Shown here: positions 10,682-21,488 of the stretch, piece by piece | Layout of the letters: the number at the start of each line of letters is the position of its first letter | Position numbering within the stretch: position 1 is the stretch's first letter | Source of the DNA: Neofusicoccum parvum | Taxonomy: Eukaryota; Ascomycota; Dothideomycetes; Botryosphaeriales; Botryosphaeriaceae | Length of the DNA stretch: 64,000 nucleotides | Direction: 5' to 3' | NCBI GenBank assembly: GCA_020912385.1 | Contig: CP087210.1 | Span: 496,001-560,000, forward strand | Translations under genes and position numbers: made by a program | Notes under the pieces: model-generated | The model's input: the letters and a program-made list of their open reading frames with translations, nothing else | Databases searched by the model: none | Told to the model about the DNA's origin: nothing

Positions 10682-11447
10682 ATGCCCCCCAAGACCCCCG
10701 CCCGAAAGCTCCTCCGAATGCCGAAATTCTCAACGCCCAAGACCCTCCGCCTCGACTCCTTCCTGTCCGCGGTCCACAACGCGAACAAGGGCAACTCCGA
10801 GGCGTGGGCGGCGGCCAAGTGGGACGACGTCGCGGACGAGTACCTAGCGGCGCACGAGGCCTTCCACCGGCGGGGGTCGCGGAGCCACAGCAACGCGCTG
10901 TCCGAAGTGAGTTTGTGTGAGAGTGAGAGGGACAGAGAGAGCCGCCAAATGTTCCACATCTCACCATCTACCAGCTCGCCTCCCCCGCCGCCCGCTCCCT
11001 CCGCAACCGCTTCGAGTCCTACCGCTCCAAGGCGTCGGCGAACCGTAAGCCCGGCGCCGAGGCCGCCGCGAAGACGCCGGATGGCTGGACGGTGCCGGAC
11101 CCCCTGGATTGCGGCAAGATCATGAACCTGCGGTACGCCGGGTGGCTGAGCAAGGTGGCGGCCGCGAATGAGGGGAGGTTTCTGGATAAGGAGAGTGCGG
11201 ATGAGGTGCTGAGGAGGTTCGAGGAGAGGGCTAGGGAGGCGGCGGGGGGACGGTTGAGTAAGAGGGAGGAGGGGGCGTTGGGGAATGTGCGTGCTGTGTA
11301 CCTTTTTGTCTATTTCGTCCTTTGTTTTGTTGTGCGTGGTTTGGGGGATTGAGGCTGATGTTTTGCGTGTAGATGCGGAAGGAGAGGAAAGTGTATTGGC
11401 GGAGGGAGAAGGAGATTGATAAGAGGAAGGAGGAGTGGATGAAGTGA
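10682..11447 (+). CDS. Hypothetical basic protein, 203 residues
   Basis: Three exons (10682-10906, 10975-11286, 11373-11447) join in phase 0 at GTGAGT/CAG and GTGCGT/TAG sites to give 203 residues. The protein is rich in Lys, Arg and Ala. It begins MPPKTPARKLLRMPKF, has a helical segment around NANKGNSEAWAAAKWDDVADEYLAAHEAF, then RSLRNRFESYRSKA, a conserved-looking DPLDCGKIMNLRYAGWL, and ends in charged helices (MRKERKVYWRREKEIDKRKEEWMK region). I recognise no family, signal peptide or membrane segment. The charge and helicity would suit a nucleic-acid- or chromatin-associated protein, but that is a guess. The correct frame across both junctions and the better-looking protein after splicing support a real gene. 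Confidence 0.65.
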
Positions 11448-12761
11448 GTGGAGGGGTTGTATGAATGGTGGACTCGTCGAAACGCTTGTACACAGCACCT
11501 TCGAGTTCTTGTGCATGAGTACACGCTGAATTGAGGCTTTGGTCTACTGTGCAGACTTGCTTTTGGGAAAAGACTCGGCGCAGATTCTCGTCCTGTCACG
11601 CGTGCTGTTGTCTCGAAGACCATGCACACTCTGCCCATTCCAGGGGCAGCTAGATGCAGGGAGGCAGGCTTATCAGCCCGATTGTGTAGTACGGAAACTT
11701 CTGCAGCATATTCCCTTCAAGTTGGCATCTGAGGTTACACGCGCAGGGGTCTGCGCTGCATTATTGCGGCGCGAGGCGGGCATCGGGAAGAAGAACAAAT
11801 CCTTTGTCAAGGCATATCTAAGGTTTATATTTATACATGATAGAAATCACTATCCCCGAAATCTCCGAGTCCGCATTCTTCGGAGTTATCGTACAAATTC
11901 TACCATCGTTCCGACCTGCCTTGAGCGATAATGCCTATTCGCGCCATGGCCCTGCCGTCTCGGCTACCCCACCTTCTGCCGTCCACTTCCGTGCTTGAAC
12001 TCCCACCAGCAGCACTTTCTCGAAGCGTGCACATAGCCGCTAAGACTGATGCTGGACGCGGTTCCCTCAACGTGCCCAGCTTCCGTCTCCAAAAAGTCAG
12101 GAGCTGCGGAAAGTTCGTCGCGATCGCCCGCGGTGTCAATCCGGAAACGCCCGTTTCCAGCGGGAAACAGGCCGACCAGTCCTGGTGGAAGAAAAGCTAG
12201 GAGAAAAAGTATCGCAAGATGGACAAAGAAAATCAAATACTCGACAAGGTGACATTTTGCTCGACCTCAATTTCTAATGGAATTCCTGAAATCGGAAACT
12301 GGGTCCTGTAGCTGACGATGTTCGAGAGGGCAACCGCTACTGGAAAAAGCAGGAAAATAAAGCGTAGAAAGCTGCGGGAGGAAATACTGGGATTGCTGCC
12401 GATCAGAGGTGCCGGTGGGACGAGATTGGCTTCAGGCTCCGGTCGAAGGGTCTGTGAAACAGACGGTGCCTGAAGAGAGGACGGGCCCACGGTCTTGGGT
12501 TGCAGTGTCTGCTGAAGCAAGGGGGAGGAACCGGTGAAGAATGGTTGATACCGGATGCCGGGTGGTGTGAAGTTTCAGCCTTATCCCATTCTGCCGCCGC
12601 ACCGCCGCGCGGAGGTGATTAACTCATCCAGGAAGGCGAGTTTCACGGCTCAAGCGTGTTTTCCATATAGCCGCGTTATTCAAATCCGAGTGCTCCGCGC
12701 GTGTAGGACTTGGGTCTTGGCTCCACTCATGTAGGATTCAAAATAGAAATCCTCTCCATTC
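11448..12761. other. Intergenic region with possible but unsupported small ORFs
   Basis: 1.3 kb between the small basic orphan and the NmrA-like gene. On the + strand an 89-codon ORF with ATG (11931-12200) starts with a basic, hydroxylated, mitochondrial-like N-terminus. On the - strand two overlapping open frames (about 12520-12233 and 12236-11964) each hold one strongly hydrophobic stretch, but the first lacks an ATG. I could not join them into a gene with good splice sites and recognise neither. A real orphan here is possible. Confidence 0.3.
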
Positions 12762-13993
12762 CTATGGCTTCCCTTCCCAGACCTCTCTCAGGTAGTCCTC
12801 CGCGGCGGTGAAACGATAGTGAGGAAGCAGCCTGTTCCACTCGTCGGACACGCTCCAGGATCGTTCAGCCGCGGACCTCACAAAGGAAATCATGACGTTC
12901 CTCGAGACAATTTCCTTGTACTCCTCCGGAACACCGGGGTGGTTGAGCAAAGGGAACCAAGTCGTCTTGAGCTTGCCTACTCTCAGGTCTTCCATGGACA
13001 CGCTCTCCACGGTCATCGAGCCTGTGCAGGTCACTAGATAGTGCTATGAATCATGCGAGGGCTGGACATACCTCTGAGTTTCCTGCCCAGCTCAATCAAT
13101 TCGGCAACCGTCATCTGCGTGCCTCGACAGCCGCCGTCTATGGGCCAGGTGCCCTTGTGGTCGAGGGCTGTGGCCACGACCTCACCGAGATCCTGCACGG
13201 TAGTAAGGCTGAGCGGGTAGTTGCCGTCTCCCACGATGATGGCGCGGCGGTTCTCAAAATCCACGAACCACGGGGTCATGGACAGGTGGACGGAGGTGGA
13301 ATGGGGGTAGCCGAAGTAGTTGGTCAACAGGCCGGGTTGGAACAGCGTGTACTCCAGTCTCTTGTTACTGCCGGTCAGCTTCGCATCCGTACGAGCGGGA
13401 TCCAGGAGACGCGGTATGGAACTGCACTGACTATCCTGCCACTGTTTGCCTCGTCGAGGTACTCGCGGATCTCGTTCTTGAAAGCATAGTGGGGGATGCT
13501 TCTGTTGTCACGGCTTGCACTGTGTGAGTGTTGCTGGGCGTGGTCTGGCAGGCTCGGCGGGCAAACTCACCAGGCCCACTCGGAGGGCGCAAAGCGCTTG
13601 ACGCCGGCCTGGATGGAGGCGTCGATGAGGTTCTTCTGGTTCCGCACGACGCCGTACGGGTTCGAGCCGGAGAAGAAGCAGAGCACGACGTCGATGCCGC
13701 GCAGGATGTCGGCCAGCGAGTACTTGTCGGAGTAGTCGACCTGCAGCCACCGCACGCCGCGCTGGTCGACGGGCGGGCTGGGCGGCGGCTGTGGTGGTGA
13801 GCGCGGGAACGGGGGCCGGGCTGGAGGCGGCGCACCTTCTGGGTCAACACGGTCACCTCGTGCTTCTTGCGCTGCAGGATCTTGTCGATGACCTCGCTGG
13901 CGACGTCTGATTAACGTGTAAGCCTTACCCCGCACCGTCTGCCAATCTGGCTCTCGTACTTCCCGATCCGCCCGCAACGGCAACCCTGACCAT
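12762..13993 (-). CDS. NmrA-like / isoflavone-reductase-like NAD(P)-binding protein
   Basis: Exons 13993-13960, 13906-13836, 13788-13571, 13519-13432, 13378-13072 and 13021-12762 give about 325 residues. The first exon encodes MVRVAVAGGSGN, the GGxGxx dinucleotide-binding turn. Then come DILRGIDVVLCFFSG, GVKRFAPSEWA (typical of NmrA/PCBER-like atypical SDRs), IPHYAFKNEIREYL, LEYTLFQPGLLTNYFGYP and the C-terminal LLPHYRF-containing lobe. Five introns of 48-53 nt were inferred; the fourth (about 13379-13431, GTCAGT donor, AAG acceptor) is the least certain and could shift a few residues around EANSGRI. Relatives are NAD(P)-dependent reductases of small aromatic molecules or redox sensors. The substrate is unknown. 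It is divergent from the HOT gene, 1.9 kb away. Confidence 0.82.
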
Positions 13994-15864
13994 TTTGGGC
14001 GAGGCTCTTGTGCGCGCGTGGTTGCAAGTTCTAGCTGGCCGTTAGACTGGCTTTCCGCTCTGCTGCCGCTGGCCGCGGTGACGGCGTTTCATTTGTATCG
14101 GCGGCGGGTGGCCCGGCCGTCGGGAACCGCGGTAGCCGATTTGCAAGGTTCCCTTTGGCTGTATCACGCACCGCCGACGGAACTTGCCGCCGTGTTCAGC
14201 TTTCGGGAAATCAGCTGATTGGAGCCCAGGGGAAGTTGCCGTGCGACTGTAGAGGAGCTGGGTCCGATGCGGGGCTCCGCGCCCGAGGATCTCCGCGTGC
14301 TGGCGGCCCCGAGGCAGCAGCCTGCGCTGGGCGAGCGGCGCAAGGATTGGCGGGACGGCCAGCCCTGTGCGAGCGCCAGCGGGCTATACTGGTGCCTTGA
14401 TGGAGTAGGGCAGGTGGGGTGGAGGTCGGCCTTGGCGCCCGCAACCACGCATCTGCCGCTTGCGTCTCGTCCGCCGTCAGACACCTCATTTGCATGTCCC
14501 GGGCGATCACGCCGTCAGCTTTCCGCCCGTTGCTCCGTGCCTTGCATACACACCCGCCCTCCGCCAATGCCTGCGCCGCCTTCGACGATCTGCCCGCTCG
14601 GCTGTCAGCTTCAATGCACTGCCCAGCTAACCTTCCTGGAACTTACCGTCGTCATTAGCCTTAGACGATCCGCATCCATCTAAATTTTCCGCTCAAACTG
14701 CCGCCTCGCCACCGGGCGACCGCTCTTTGTAGCTGCCTCCGCGCGCGGTCTTCCCGTGGACTCAATGCTTGGACCCCGCAGCCGTCGAGCCAGAGCTCCA
14801 AAGGCTGGAGCTCCCGCCGTGCCTGGAAAGCTATGGGCGAACAGCAGCACCCTGCATGACGTCTAATTTTTATTTTATTTTTTTTGGTGCGTCGTCCGCC
14901 GTCCTCCCGGCACCGTCGTATTTGTAAGTCCGGTGTTCGATGGACTTCCGGAGGCTTTGCCAAATCTGCTGCAGTCGTTTCAGATCTCGACGTTTCGCTT
15001 ACGACGCCTTAGACCCTCAATTGTCTGATCTTTTTTTGTGTTGCAAGCATGACCACCTCTGAGACTTTGTGATTAATTCTCGTCCGCCTTCCTTATCGGG
15101 TCTAGCGAGCTCTTCTTTCTTTGCTTGCCTGGCCTCCGCGCACGCGCAGTGAGACGGACCATTCTGCAGAGTGTTTCCGGCAATTACGAGCAGCGCCTTG
15201 GTGTCTTGGACTCCGTGCTATGCTTGCTAACCAAGTGCCCCTCCGGAATGCTTGAAGTTAGGGCAGGTCTGGGAGGCGTGGGTCCGTGGCGAAGAGAGGA
15301 GGAGGTTGCGAGCAAGCACGGGACTAAGGCGGGCAGAGGCAACCCTCGCACGGCGTGGAGCATGGATGCAGCGGCCGGCAGCAGCAACGGGCCTCGTTGA
15401 TCGCCGGCCTGGAGGACAGCACGATGGACAGATCAGCATCGTCCCATGGGTGCAGCGCCACGAGACGAGTGCCGGGCGGAAATAGCGTGCGATGCATCCC
15501 TGGCGCTCCAGCTCCGGCTCCGGCAGACGTCGATCAGGGCTCCGTCGGCTGCTGGCAGGAAGCACCGAGCTGCAGCGCTGCCGTTGACGCAACAGCGCGG
15601 CTGCGTGGTGGTGATTGGACGGCCGGAGCTAAGGAGAGCTCCGGCGGGCAGGAAGGGACCCCGCATTGCAGGGGCCACATGCGGCGTCGGCTTGCGCTTT
15701 ACGGCAATGCACCACCACAGCCGCCAGCCTCGGCGCAGTCAGCCTCTCCAGCAACCAGCTCCACCATGGCCTCTCGCCTCTGCCACCGCCGCCTGCCCCC
15801 CTAGCACACCCGCCCCTCGCCCATCCCCGTTCTCGCGTGCAATTGGAGCTCCCGCACCGCCAGC
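13994..15864. other. Long GC-rich divergent spacer (NmrA-like / HOT)
   Basis: 1.87 kb with no supported gene. Overlapping open frames occur on both strands, as is usual in GC-rich DNA; none shows a domain or a good intron chain. A T-rich tract (14863-14884) and a pyrimidine-rich stretch (about 15740-15860) before the HOT ATG are the only landmarks. The 14930-14955 stretch contains a small AAGTCC/GGACTT inverted repeat of 6 bp, which I do not consider significant. Confidence 0.45.
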
Positions 15865-17474
15865 ATGGCCGCCGTCCGCATCGCACCCACGCGCGCCGCG
15901 CGAGCCACCAGCCTGCTGCGCACCATCCAGTACTCGCATCCGCCCAGCTGTCCGTGCCACAGCAACCCCGCCCACCATCACCACCATCCGTCGTCCGCCC
16001 ACCAGCTGCTCTCGTCGGCCCAGCAGTATGGCGCCCGCCGCAGCTTCGCCACCCCGCTGGACCAGTCGCAGCAGAAGGAGTATGCCTTCGAGATGGCCGC
16101 CAGCTCCATCCGCTTCGGCCCGGGCTGCACCAAGGAGGTCGGCATGGACTTCACGAACATGGGTGCCAAGAAGGTCATGGTGGTGACGGACAAGACGGTC
16201 AGGAAGTTGAATGCCATGAAGCAGGTCCAGGAGGGATTGGAGAGGGAGGGCATTGCTTTTGAGGTCTTTGATGGGGTGAGGGTGGAACCCAAGGACAGCT
16301 CGTAGGTGCACCTGGGATGCAGGAAGAGCAGGCCGGTGAACTAACAGCGAGCAGGATAAAGGAAGCCATTGCATTTGCGAAGCCATACCAGCCGGATGCC
16401 TTCTTGGCCGTAGGAGGTGGATCCGTCATCGACACGGCAAAGCTCATGAACCTTTACACCTCCTTTCCTGGTATGCTTCCAGAGCTTTAGCCAGCCCCCA
16501 CTCTCGTTAACCTCTCTACAGAAGCCGACTTCCTGGACTTCGTCAACGCACCCCTCGGCCGCGGCAAGCCCATCACCTCCAAGCTCAAGCCCCTCGTCGC
16601 CGTCCCCACAACCGCCGGCACCGGCTCTGAAACCACTGGCACCGCTATCTTCGACCTGGTCTCCAAGCGCGCCAAAACCGGCATCGCGCACCGCAACCTC
16701 AAGCCCACGCTCGGCATCTGCGACCCGCTCAACACGCGCACCATGCCCTCCGCCGTGCACGCCTCCTCGGGCCTGGACGTGCTCTGCCACTCGCTCGAAT
16801 CCTGGACCGCGATCCCGTACCACGAGCGCGTGCCGCGGCCCACCAACCCGATCAACCGCCCGGCCTACCAGGGCGCCAACCCCATCTCGGACATCTTCTC
16901 GTTGCAGGCCCTCCGCAGCACGGTCAAGTACCTGCCGCGCGCGGTGCGCGACCCGGACGACCACGAGGCGCAGGAGCAGATGCTGCTGGCGGCCACGCTG
17001 GCGGGCGTGGGCTTCGGCAACGCGGGCGTGCACCTGTGCCACGGCATGAGCTACCCGATCAGCGGGCAGAACCCGGGGTACCAGCACGCGGGCTACGAGG
17101 TCGACAGCCCGATCATCCCGCACGGCGTGTCGGTGGCCGTCACCGCGCCGGCCGTGTTCCGCTTCACCGGCCCGAGCAACCCCGAGCGCCACCTGGCCGC
17201 GGCCGAGGCGTTTGGCGTCGACGTCAGCAACGTGAAGAAGGAGAGCGCCGGCGAGGTGCTGGGCGAGGCGCTGGCGGAGTTTCTGGTGCAGCTGGGCGAC
17301 CAGCCGCGCGGGCTGAAGGGGTTGGGGTTCGGTCGTGAGCATGTGGATGCGCTTGTTGAGGGGACGATTCCGCAGGCGAGGGTGCTGATGTTGGCGCCGA
17401 GTTTGGAGATCAACGAGGTGGAGAGGGAGAGGGAGCAGTTGAGGGCGTTGTTTGAGGAGGCGTTGGAGTATTAG
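15865..17474 (+). CDS. HOT: Hydroxyacid-oxoacid transhydrogenase (ADHFE1-type iron-containing alcohol dehydrogenase), mitochondrial
   Basis: Exons 15865-16301, 16355-16470 and 16522-17474 give 501 residues (human ADHFE1 467). Residues 1-65 form a Ser/Arg/His-rich presequence with a five-His run, ending near RRSFATP. The type III alcohol dehydrogenase core follows: the cofactor loop FLAVGGGSVIDTAKLMNLY, VPTTAGTGSET, and metal-site motifs GLDVLCHSLESW and GVHLCHGMSYPI with their conserved histidines. The insert YHERVPRPTNPINRPAYQG is characteristic of HOT enzymes. HOT moves hydride between 4-hydroxybutyrate and 2-oxoglutarate, giving succinic semialdehyde and 2-hydroxyglutarate. Matrix location is inferred from the presequence. 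Substrate assignment comes from family similarity, not direct evidence. Confidence 0.92.
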
Positions 17475-18306
17475 GGGGTGGTGGGCTTGATACATGATTG
17501 GGCGGGCCGTGGTGGGGAAAGAGTTGGCGTGGGAAATTGGTACGTAAATCGGGCTGTTGCGTGAAAGGAGGGATGAGTTGTATGGTATGCTAAGCATCTA
17601 GCGATTCCGCAGAACTACATCGACACAGTTTCAGGAAATATTTCGGAGCATGAGTTCAGCGTTGTTGTGAGATTATCGGATGCTGGTGAATTGTTCTGGG
17701 CGGAGCACAACGAATGCCCGCCGGCTATGTGCATGGTAATTCACCGATAAAATTTACAGACATGCTGGTGACGTGCACGAATCGACTCCAGCCAGATGGA
17801 ACAATGTTGGACCATATTATTTCTGTTGCCTGATCGGCAGTGGAACGTGGTTGTAGAAAAGATAGGCAGTTACGCGAAACGTTACTGGTTGCTGCATGGC
17901 GCTGACCAAGTTCTCAGCCTTGCGCTACAAGATAGGCAAATCGACTAATGTTGTTGGAATCCTCAATCCTATTACTCGAAGATCGGGGCTACTTCAAATT
18001 CAAATGCTTGCAAGACTGAGCGATATTATATCAGCGTGGAGAGTCGACAAACGAGCTGGAGGTTTTTGATCACAAGACTGAAGAATGAGAATCTTTCGTT
18101 GTTTTCGCCACCATAGAGCTTACGCAACGTAGAGTATTTGGCTGCAAGACAATCGGCGATCTACACACCATCAATTGTTCAGGCGAAGCACAAAGCTGAG
18201 AGTAAAACTTAATAAGGCCCCTGTCATTCGACTCAGCGGGTATGGCTCCATCGTCCAGATTCGTTTCCCTGTAAATCGATATCAAGCTAAATCTTGATTT
18301 CCTGCC
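17475..18306. other. Intergenic region upstream of the seven-TM orphan
   Basis: 832 bp, more AT-rich than the flanking HOT gene. It holds the HOT terminator and the promoter of the membrane protein. No TATA box, repeat or RNA gene that I can support. Confidence 0.45.
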
Positions 18307-19773
18307 ATGGAATTCCAGCAACCAAATGGAGACGGTCAGCCTTACCCTCCTCAAATTCTTCACTTCGTACCCAAACAGCTGCTTGGTATCACCCCGTATC
18401 ATAATATTACCGACGGCTGGATTTACGGCAATGATATCACCGGCGACAACCACAACTTCAGTACCCAATGGCTTGAGTGCATCTATCCAATCTCCGGGAC
18501 ATACGCCGCAACACCACGTCTCATCTACTACGTTTTCTTGCTGGTACCGTTCGTTCCACGCATACCCTGGCTGCGCAAGTCTTGGCTGAGGGAAGCCGCT
18601 CTCACCCTGGTCATGACGTATAGCTCAACGACAGCAATCCACGCTCTTATATTGGTGTCAACCTGGAAGCGCATGGCTCCTGATGGGATGCTAGACGCGG
18701 AGAAACACGAGATCGTCCAGGTTCAGGGTAGTTGGACGGGCACGTACCAAACCTCAACCAATCTTTCTTACCATCAAAACAGCGTAACTCTCGCCGACGG
18801 AACAAGGCAGCTGAACGATCACCTGTGGATGCCCCTGCTACCCATGGTCCGCGATCATGACGCCGACCCGGTACTTTCCATTCTCGGATCTGCATTCCTG
18901 CTATTCCTACCGCTGCAGATCTGGTCCAGAACGATGCAAGAGCCGAGGTTCAGGTTCCTATGGCCCGCATGGGGTGTGATCCTGCTCATCGGTTTCGTAT
19001 CAGCGCTCGTGTACGAGGACTTGACCATATTCTGGAACATGTGGCAACTCCGTTTCTGCCCCGGTACGGCTCCGAACGACAAAGATTTGCTACCCTTCGC
19101 AAACACCAGAGATGACTACAGCATGTTCGGCGGCCAGTGGGACTCTTCAGACCGCTATCGATGGAACAAGATTGTAGGAGACACATTCGTGTTCCACAAC
19201 TCAACCACTCTGCACTTTCCCAATCGCTGTATCTATCCTTGCTTTGGTGTGAACTCTTGGCCGCTGAGAGACCCGACAGACATCTGGGCCCGCCGCAATT
19301 CAGCTCAGTTCCGCTACACGCGCGGTACTGGAAATGCTTTCTTGGCCGTGTACGTCCTGACTTTTGTCTACTCTGCATTGTATACAATTCTATACGTATT
19401 GTCGAGCAGGCTGGGCGTGTACCAAAAATATGACTACGAAATGGACGAGGCCAAAGAAGATTGGAAGACCCAAGGTATCATGAAAAGGCTGAGATCGCGT
19501 GGTTTTGTAGGCTGGCGATTACTGGCGATTACCCTTACGGCTGTTCTAAGCTCATTAATTTGGGTCTTTTTTGTCGGCTACTTCGAGTGGAGGATCTTCA
19601 CGTTAGACAACACCGGGAGAGAAAGCATGCGACATATTGGTCAATGGGGGTTTCTTGTGACCACAATGCTCGGGGTGGTTGCCGCTGGTTTGATTAAGTT
19701 GGGAGAACACAGGGAAAACACGACATCTTGGCTTGCATATAAGCTGATTACCAGGCTTATCAAGCCTACATAG
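18307..19773 (+). CDS. Polytopic membrane protein of unknown function, 488 residues, about seven TM segments
   Basis: A single exon starting at an ATG in a GCCATGG context. Hydrophobic segments lie at about 71-88 (LIYYVFLLVPFV), 98-119, 189-206 (ILGSAFLLFLPLQIW), 217-236 (WGVILLIGFVSALVY), 343-366, 403-425 (LTAVLSSLIWVFFVGYF) and 447-464. The N-terminus has no signal peptide but has several N-x-S/T sequons (NITD, NDIT, NFST) before the first TM, and a long loop (237-342) holds four cysteines and NST. An outside N-terminus and odd TM number would give a cytosolic C-terminus, which is Lys/Arg-rich. I recognise no transporter, GPCR or enzyme motif; similar uncharacterised proteins seem to occur in filamentous fungi. 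Lack of introns sets it apart from most neighbours. Confidence 0.8.
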   Translation: MEFQQPNGDGQPYPPQILHFVPKQLLGITPYHNITDGWIYGNDITGDNHNFSTQWLECIYPISGTYAATPRLIYYVFLLVPFVPRIPWLRKSWLREAALTLVMTYSSTTAIHALILVSTWKRMAPDGMLDAEKHEIVQVQGSWTGTYQTSTNLSYHQNSVTLADGTRQLNDHLWMPLLPMVRDHDADPVLSILGSAFLLFLPLQIWSRTMQEPRFRFLWPAWGVILLIGFVSALVYEDLTIFWNMWQLRFCPGTAPNDKDLLPFANTRDDYSMFGGQWDSSDRYRWNKIVGDTFVFHNSTTLHFPNRCIYPCFGVNSWPLRDPTDIWARRNSAQFRYTRGTGNAFLAVYVLTFVYSALYTILYVLSSRLGVYQKYDYEMDEAKEDWKTQGIMKRLRSRGFVGWRLLAITLTAVLSSLIWVFFVGYFEWRIFTLDNTGRESMRHIGQWGFLVTTMLGVVAAGLIKLGEHRENTTSWLAYKLITRLIKPT

Positions 19774-20132
19774 TGTGTCCGATTCGAATTCTCATTGCTA
19801 AATGCAATGAAAACCTGTAGCAAACACAACATGAACGGGAATGGACGGAGACATGGCTTTGCAACCACTGAACTTTGTAGCAGTATGCCGCCTTACATAA
19901 GGTATGAAGGCTCCAAGTCTTTATCCGGATATTATGGTGCTACAGTATATGGTACACATACTCTACTTGATTGGAAGCATTACTTGCGGGTGCGTAGTCG
20001 CAGCACTTCGCAGACTGACCGTTTAGATTCTTTTCTACCTTCACACACAACCTAATGTACGTAGATATACTAGATGCGAGGATGTACGAATTATATGTCA
20101 GGATGCATTTTGAAGCGTTTGGTCAAGCAAAA

Positions 20133-20207
20133 TTGGAGATACACAGTGTGCTGACGATGCCGAGCTCCCCGGGCCGATAAGTTGGAGATAGAATTGGAGA
20201 TTGGAGA
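20133..20207. repeat. Four TTGGAGA repeats
   Basis: TTGGAGA occurs at 20133-20139, 20182-20188, 20194-20200 and 20201-20207; the last two are directly tandem. They lie 240-315 bp upstream of the RidA ATG and could be binding sites or chance low-complexity sequence. Confidence 0.55.
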
Positions 20208-20291
20208 AGCCCAAATAGCTTACCAATCTACCAATGCTACAAAATATGTAATTCGATAGCAATAACCATGTGATTCTTAGCGGTAGAGATG

Positions 20292-20298
20292 TATAAAT
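20292..20298 (+). promoter_or_regulatory. TATA box (TATAAAT) of the RidA gene
   Basis: A clean TATAAAT lies 150 bp before the RidA ATG, at a distance that fits a fungal 5' leader of about 100 nt. TATA boxes of this quality are rare elsewhere in the window. Confidence 0.6.
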
Positions 20299-20447
20299 GG
20301 CTCTTCTATCGTTACGTACCTATGTTTCACGCAGCACTTCATCTCATCCGCAAACTGCCAGAATACCACTCCAGGCACTCCATTTCACAAAAGACAAACT
20401 TTAAAAGTAGGCATTACCAATTCATCCACTTAATTGAACATTGACCA

Positions 20448-20870
20448 ATGATCCGGCAGATGTCGTCACTCAAGTACTACAATGAAGAAGGCGCCGGCCA
20501 AAAGCACAGCGACCTCTGCCATTACAGCCAAGCCGTCGTCATGCCCCACGGCATCGTGAAGTGCTCTGGCCAAGGTGGCTGGGACACCACCGGAAAACTG
20601 GACCCGAACGACATTCAAGGCCAGGTTGAGCTGGCGTTCCAGAACGTCGACCGCGTGTTGCAAACTGTTGGACTTCGCGGTTGGGAGGATGTGTACAGTA
20701 TTCGAAGCTATCACATGGACATGGAAGGAAGCTTCGACAAGATGGTGGAGTTGCTGAAAAAGAGAATTCCAGGGCACAGGCCGGTGTGGACTTGCATTGG
20801 GGTGCCGAAACTGGCGTTTCCGGATATGCGCGTCGAAATTGAGGTCGAGGCTTTTGCGGGAAAAGCTTGA
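20448..20870 (+). CDS. RidA (YjgF/YER057c/UK114) family protein
   Basis: A single exon of 140 residues from the ATG at 20448, or 136 from the in-frame ATG at 20460, the more usual N-terminus. It has the RidA layout: SQAVVMPHGIVKCSGQGG in the first strands, a helix QVELAFQNVDRVLQTVGL, and the C-terminal strand PDMRVEIEVEAFAG with the conserved arginine that binds the carboxylate of substrate imines. RidA proteins hydrolyse reactive 2-aminoacrylate and related enamine/imine intermediates. This one looks like the fungal paralogues with a long PGHRPVWTCIGVPKLAFP loop, whose substrates are unsettled. No mitochondrial presequence is visible, so cytosolic action is likely. Confidence 0.88.
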   Translation: MIRQMSSLKYYNEEGAGQKHSDLCHYSQAVVMPHGIVKCSGQGGWDTTGKLDPNDIQGQVELAFQNVDRVLQTVGLRGWEDVYSIRSYHMDMEGSFDKMVELLKKRIPGHRPVWTCIGVPKLAFPDMRVEIEVEAFAGKA

Positions 20871-21488
20871 GCGCTGGAGATTCGCTGGGAGTTCAGTTTG
20901 ATAAAATACTCATAGGAAAGGCGGTTTCAAGAATTTCTTTGAAAAAAAAGAGTCTAATGTAGTCGGAGGTGTTGATGCTATCTTGGCTGTGGGTGATGAC
21001 TGAGGGCTGTTCTCGTTGGTCGTTCATTTTGATCCGCTGATTTTGTCCGAGTGTATTGTTTGAATATCTTGTGCTGGGCATGCATCCATGCCTGTAATTT
21101 AAAGGCCCCTGTAGGACACCGGTCTGCCCACTGTCGATTCATTTGAATCTTCTGAATCGTACAAGCGGTTGATGCGGTGCTCGGAAGAAACGCAGGGTGA
21201 ATGTGGGCTAATGGCTGTAGGTAATAGAAAAATGATGTGATGAAAACGGTAAAAACTCAAATAATGGCGGTCTTAAAGATAAGAACTAATTGAATCACTG
21301 CGATACCTCGCCGCATGTGCTCGGCGTCGTGTCTCTGAAGAGACATTCGCTGGGTAGGTATATAGTGTTTTTATTGATTCGGTTTTCTGAAACACTTGAC
21401 AGTTCAAGCTTACTTTGCCGGAAAGATTTATTTTGATTGCTGGAACAATTGAATAAAAAACCTCACTCAGCTCGTTGATCGGAGGACT
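20871..21488. other. Convergent 3' intergenic region
   Basis: 618 bp, AT-rich, between the ends of the RidA gene and the hydrolase gene. It contains A/T runs suited to polyadenylation and nothing else I can support. Confidence 0.5.

Larger units (their letters stand above)
19774..20447. other. Intergenic region with the RidA promoter
   Basis: 674 bp between two rightward genes. The last 150 bp form the promoter and leader of the RidA gene (TATA box listed separately). The part around 20130-20210 has clustered TTGGAGA repeats. No ORF of note. Confidence 0.5.
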
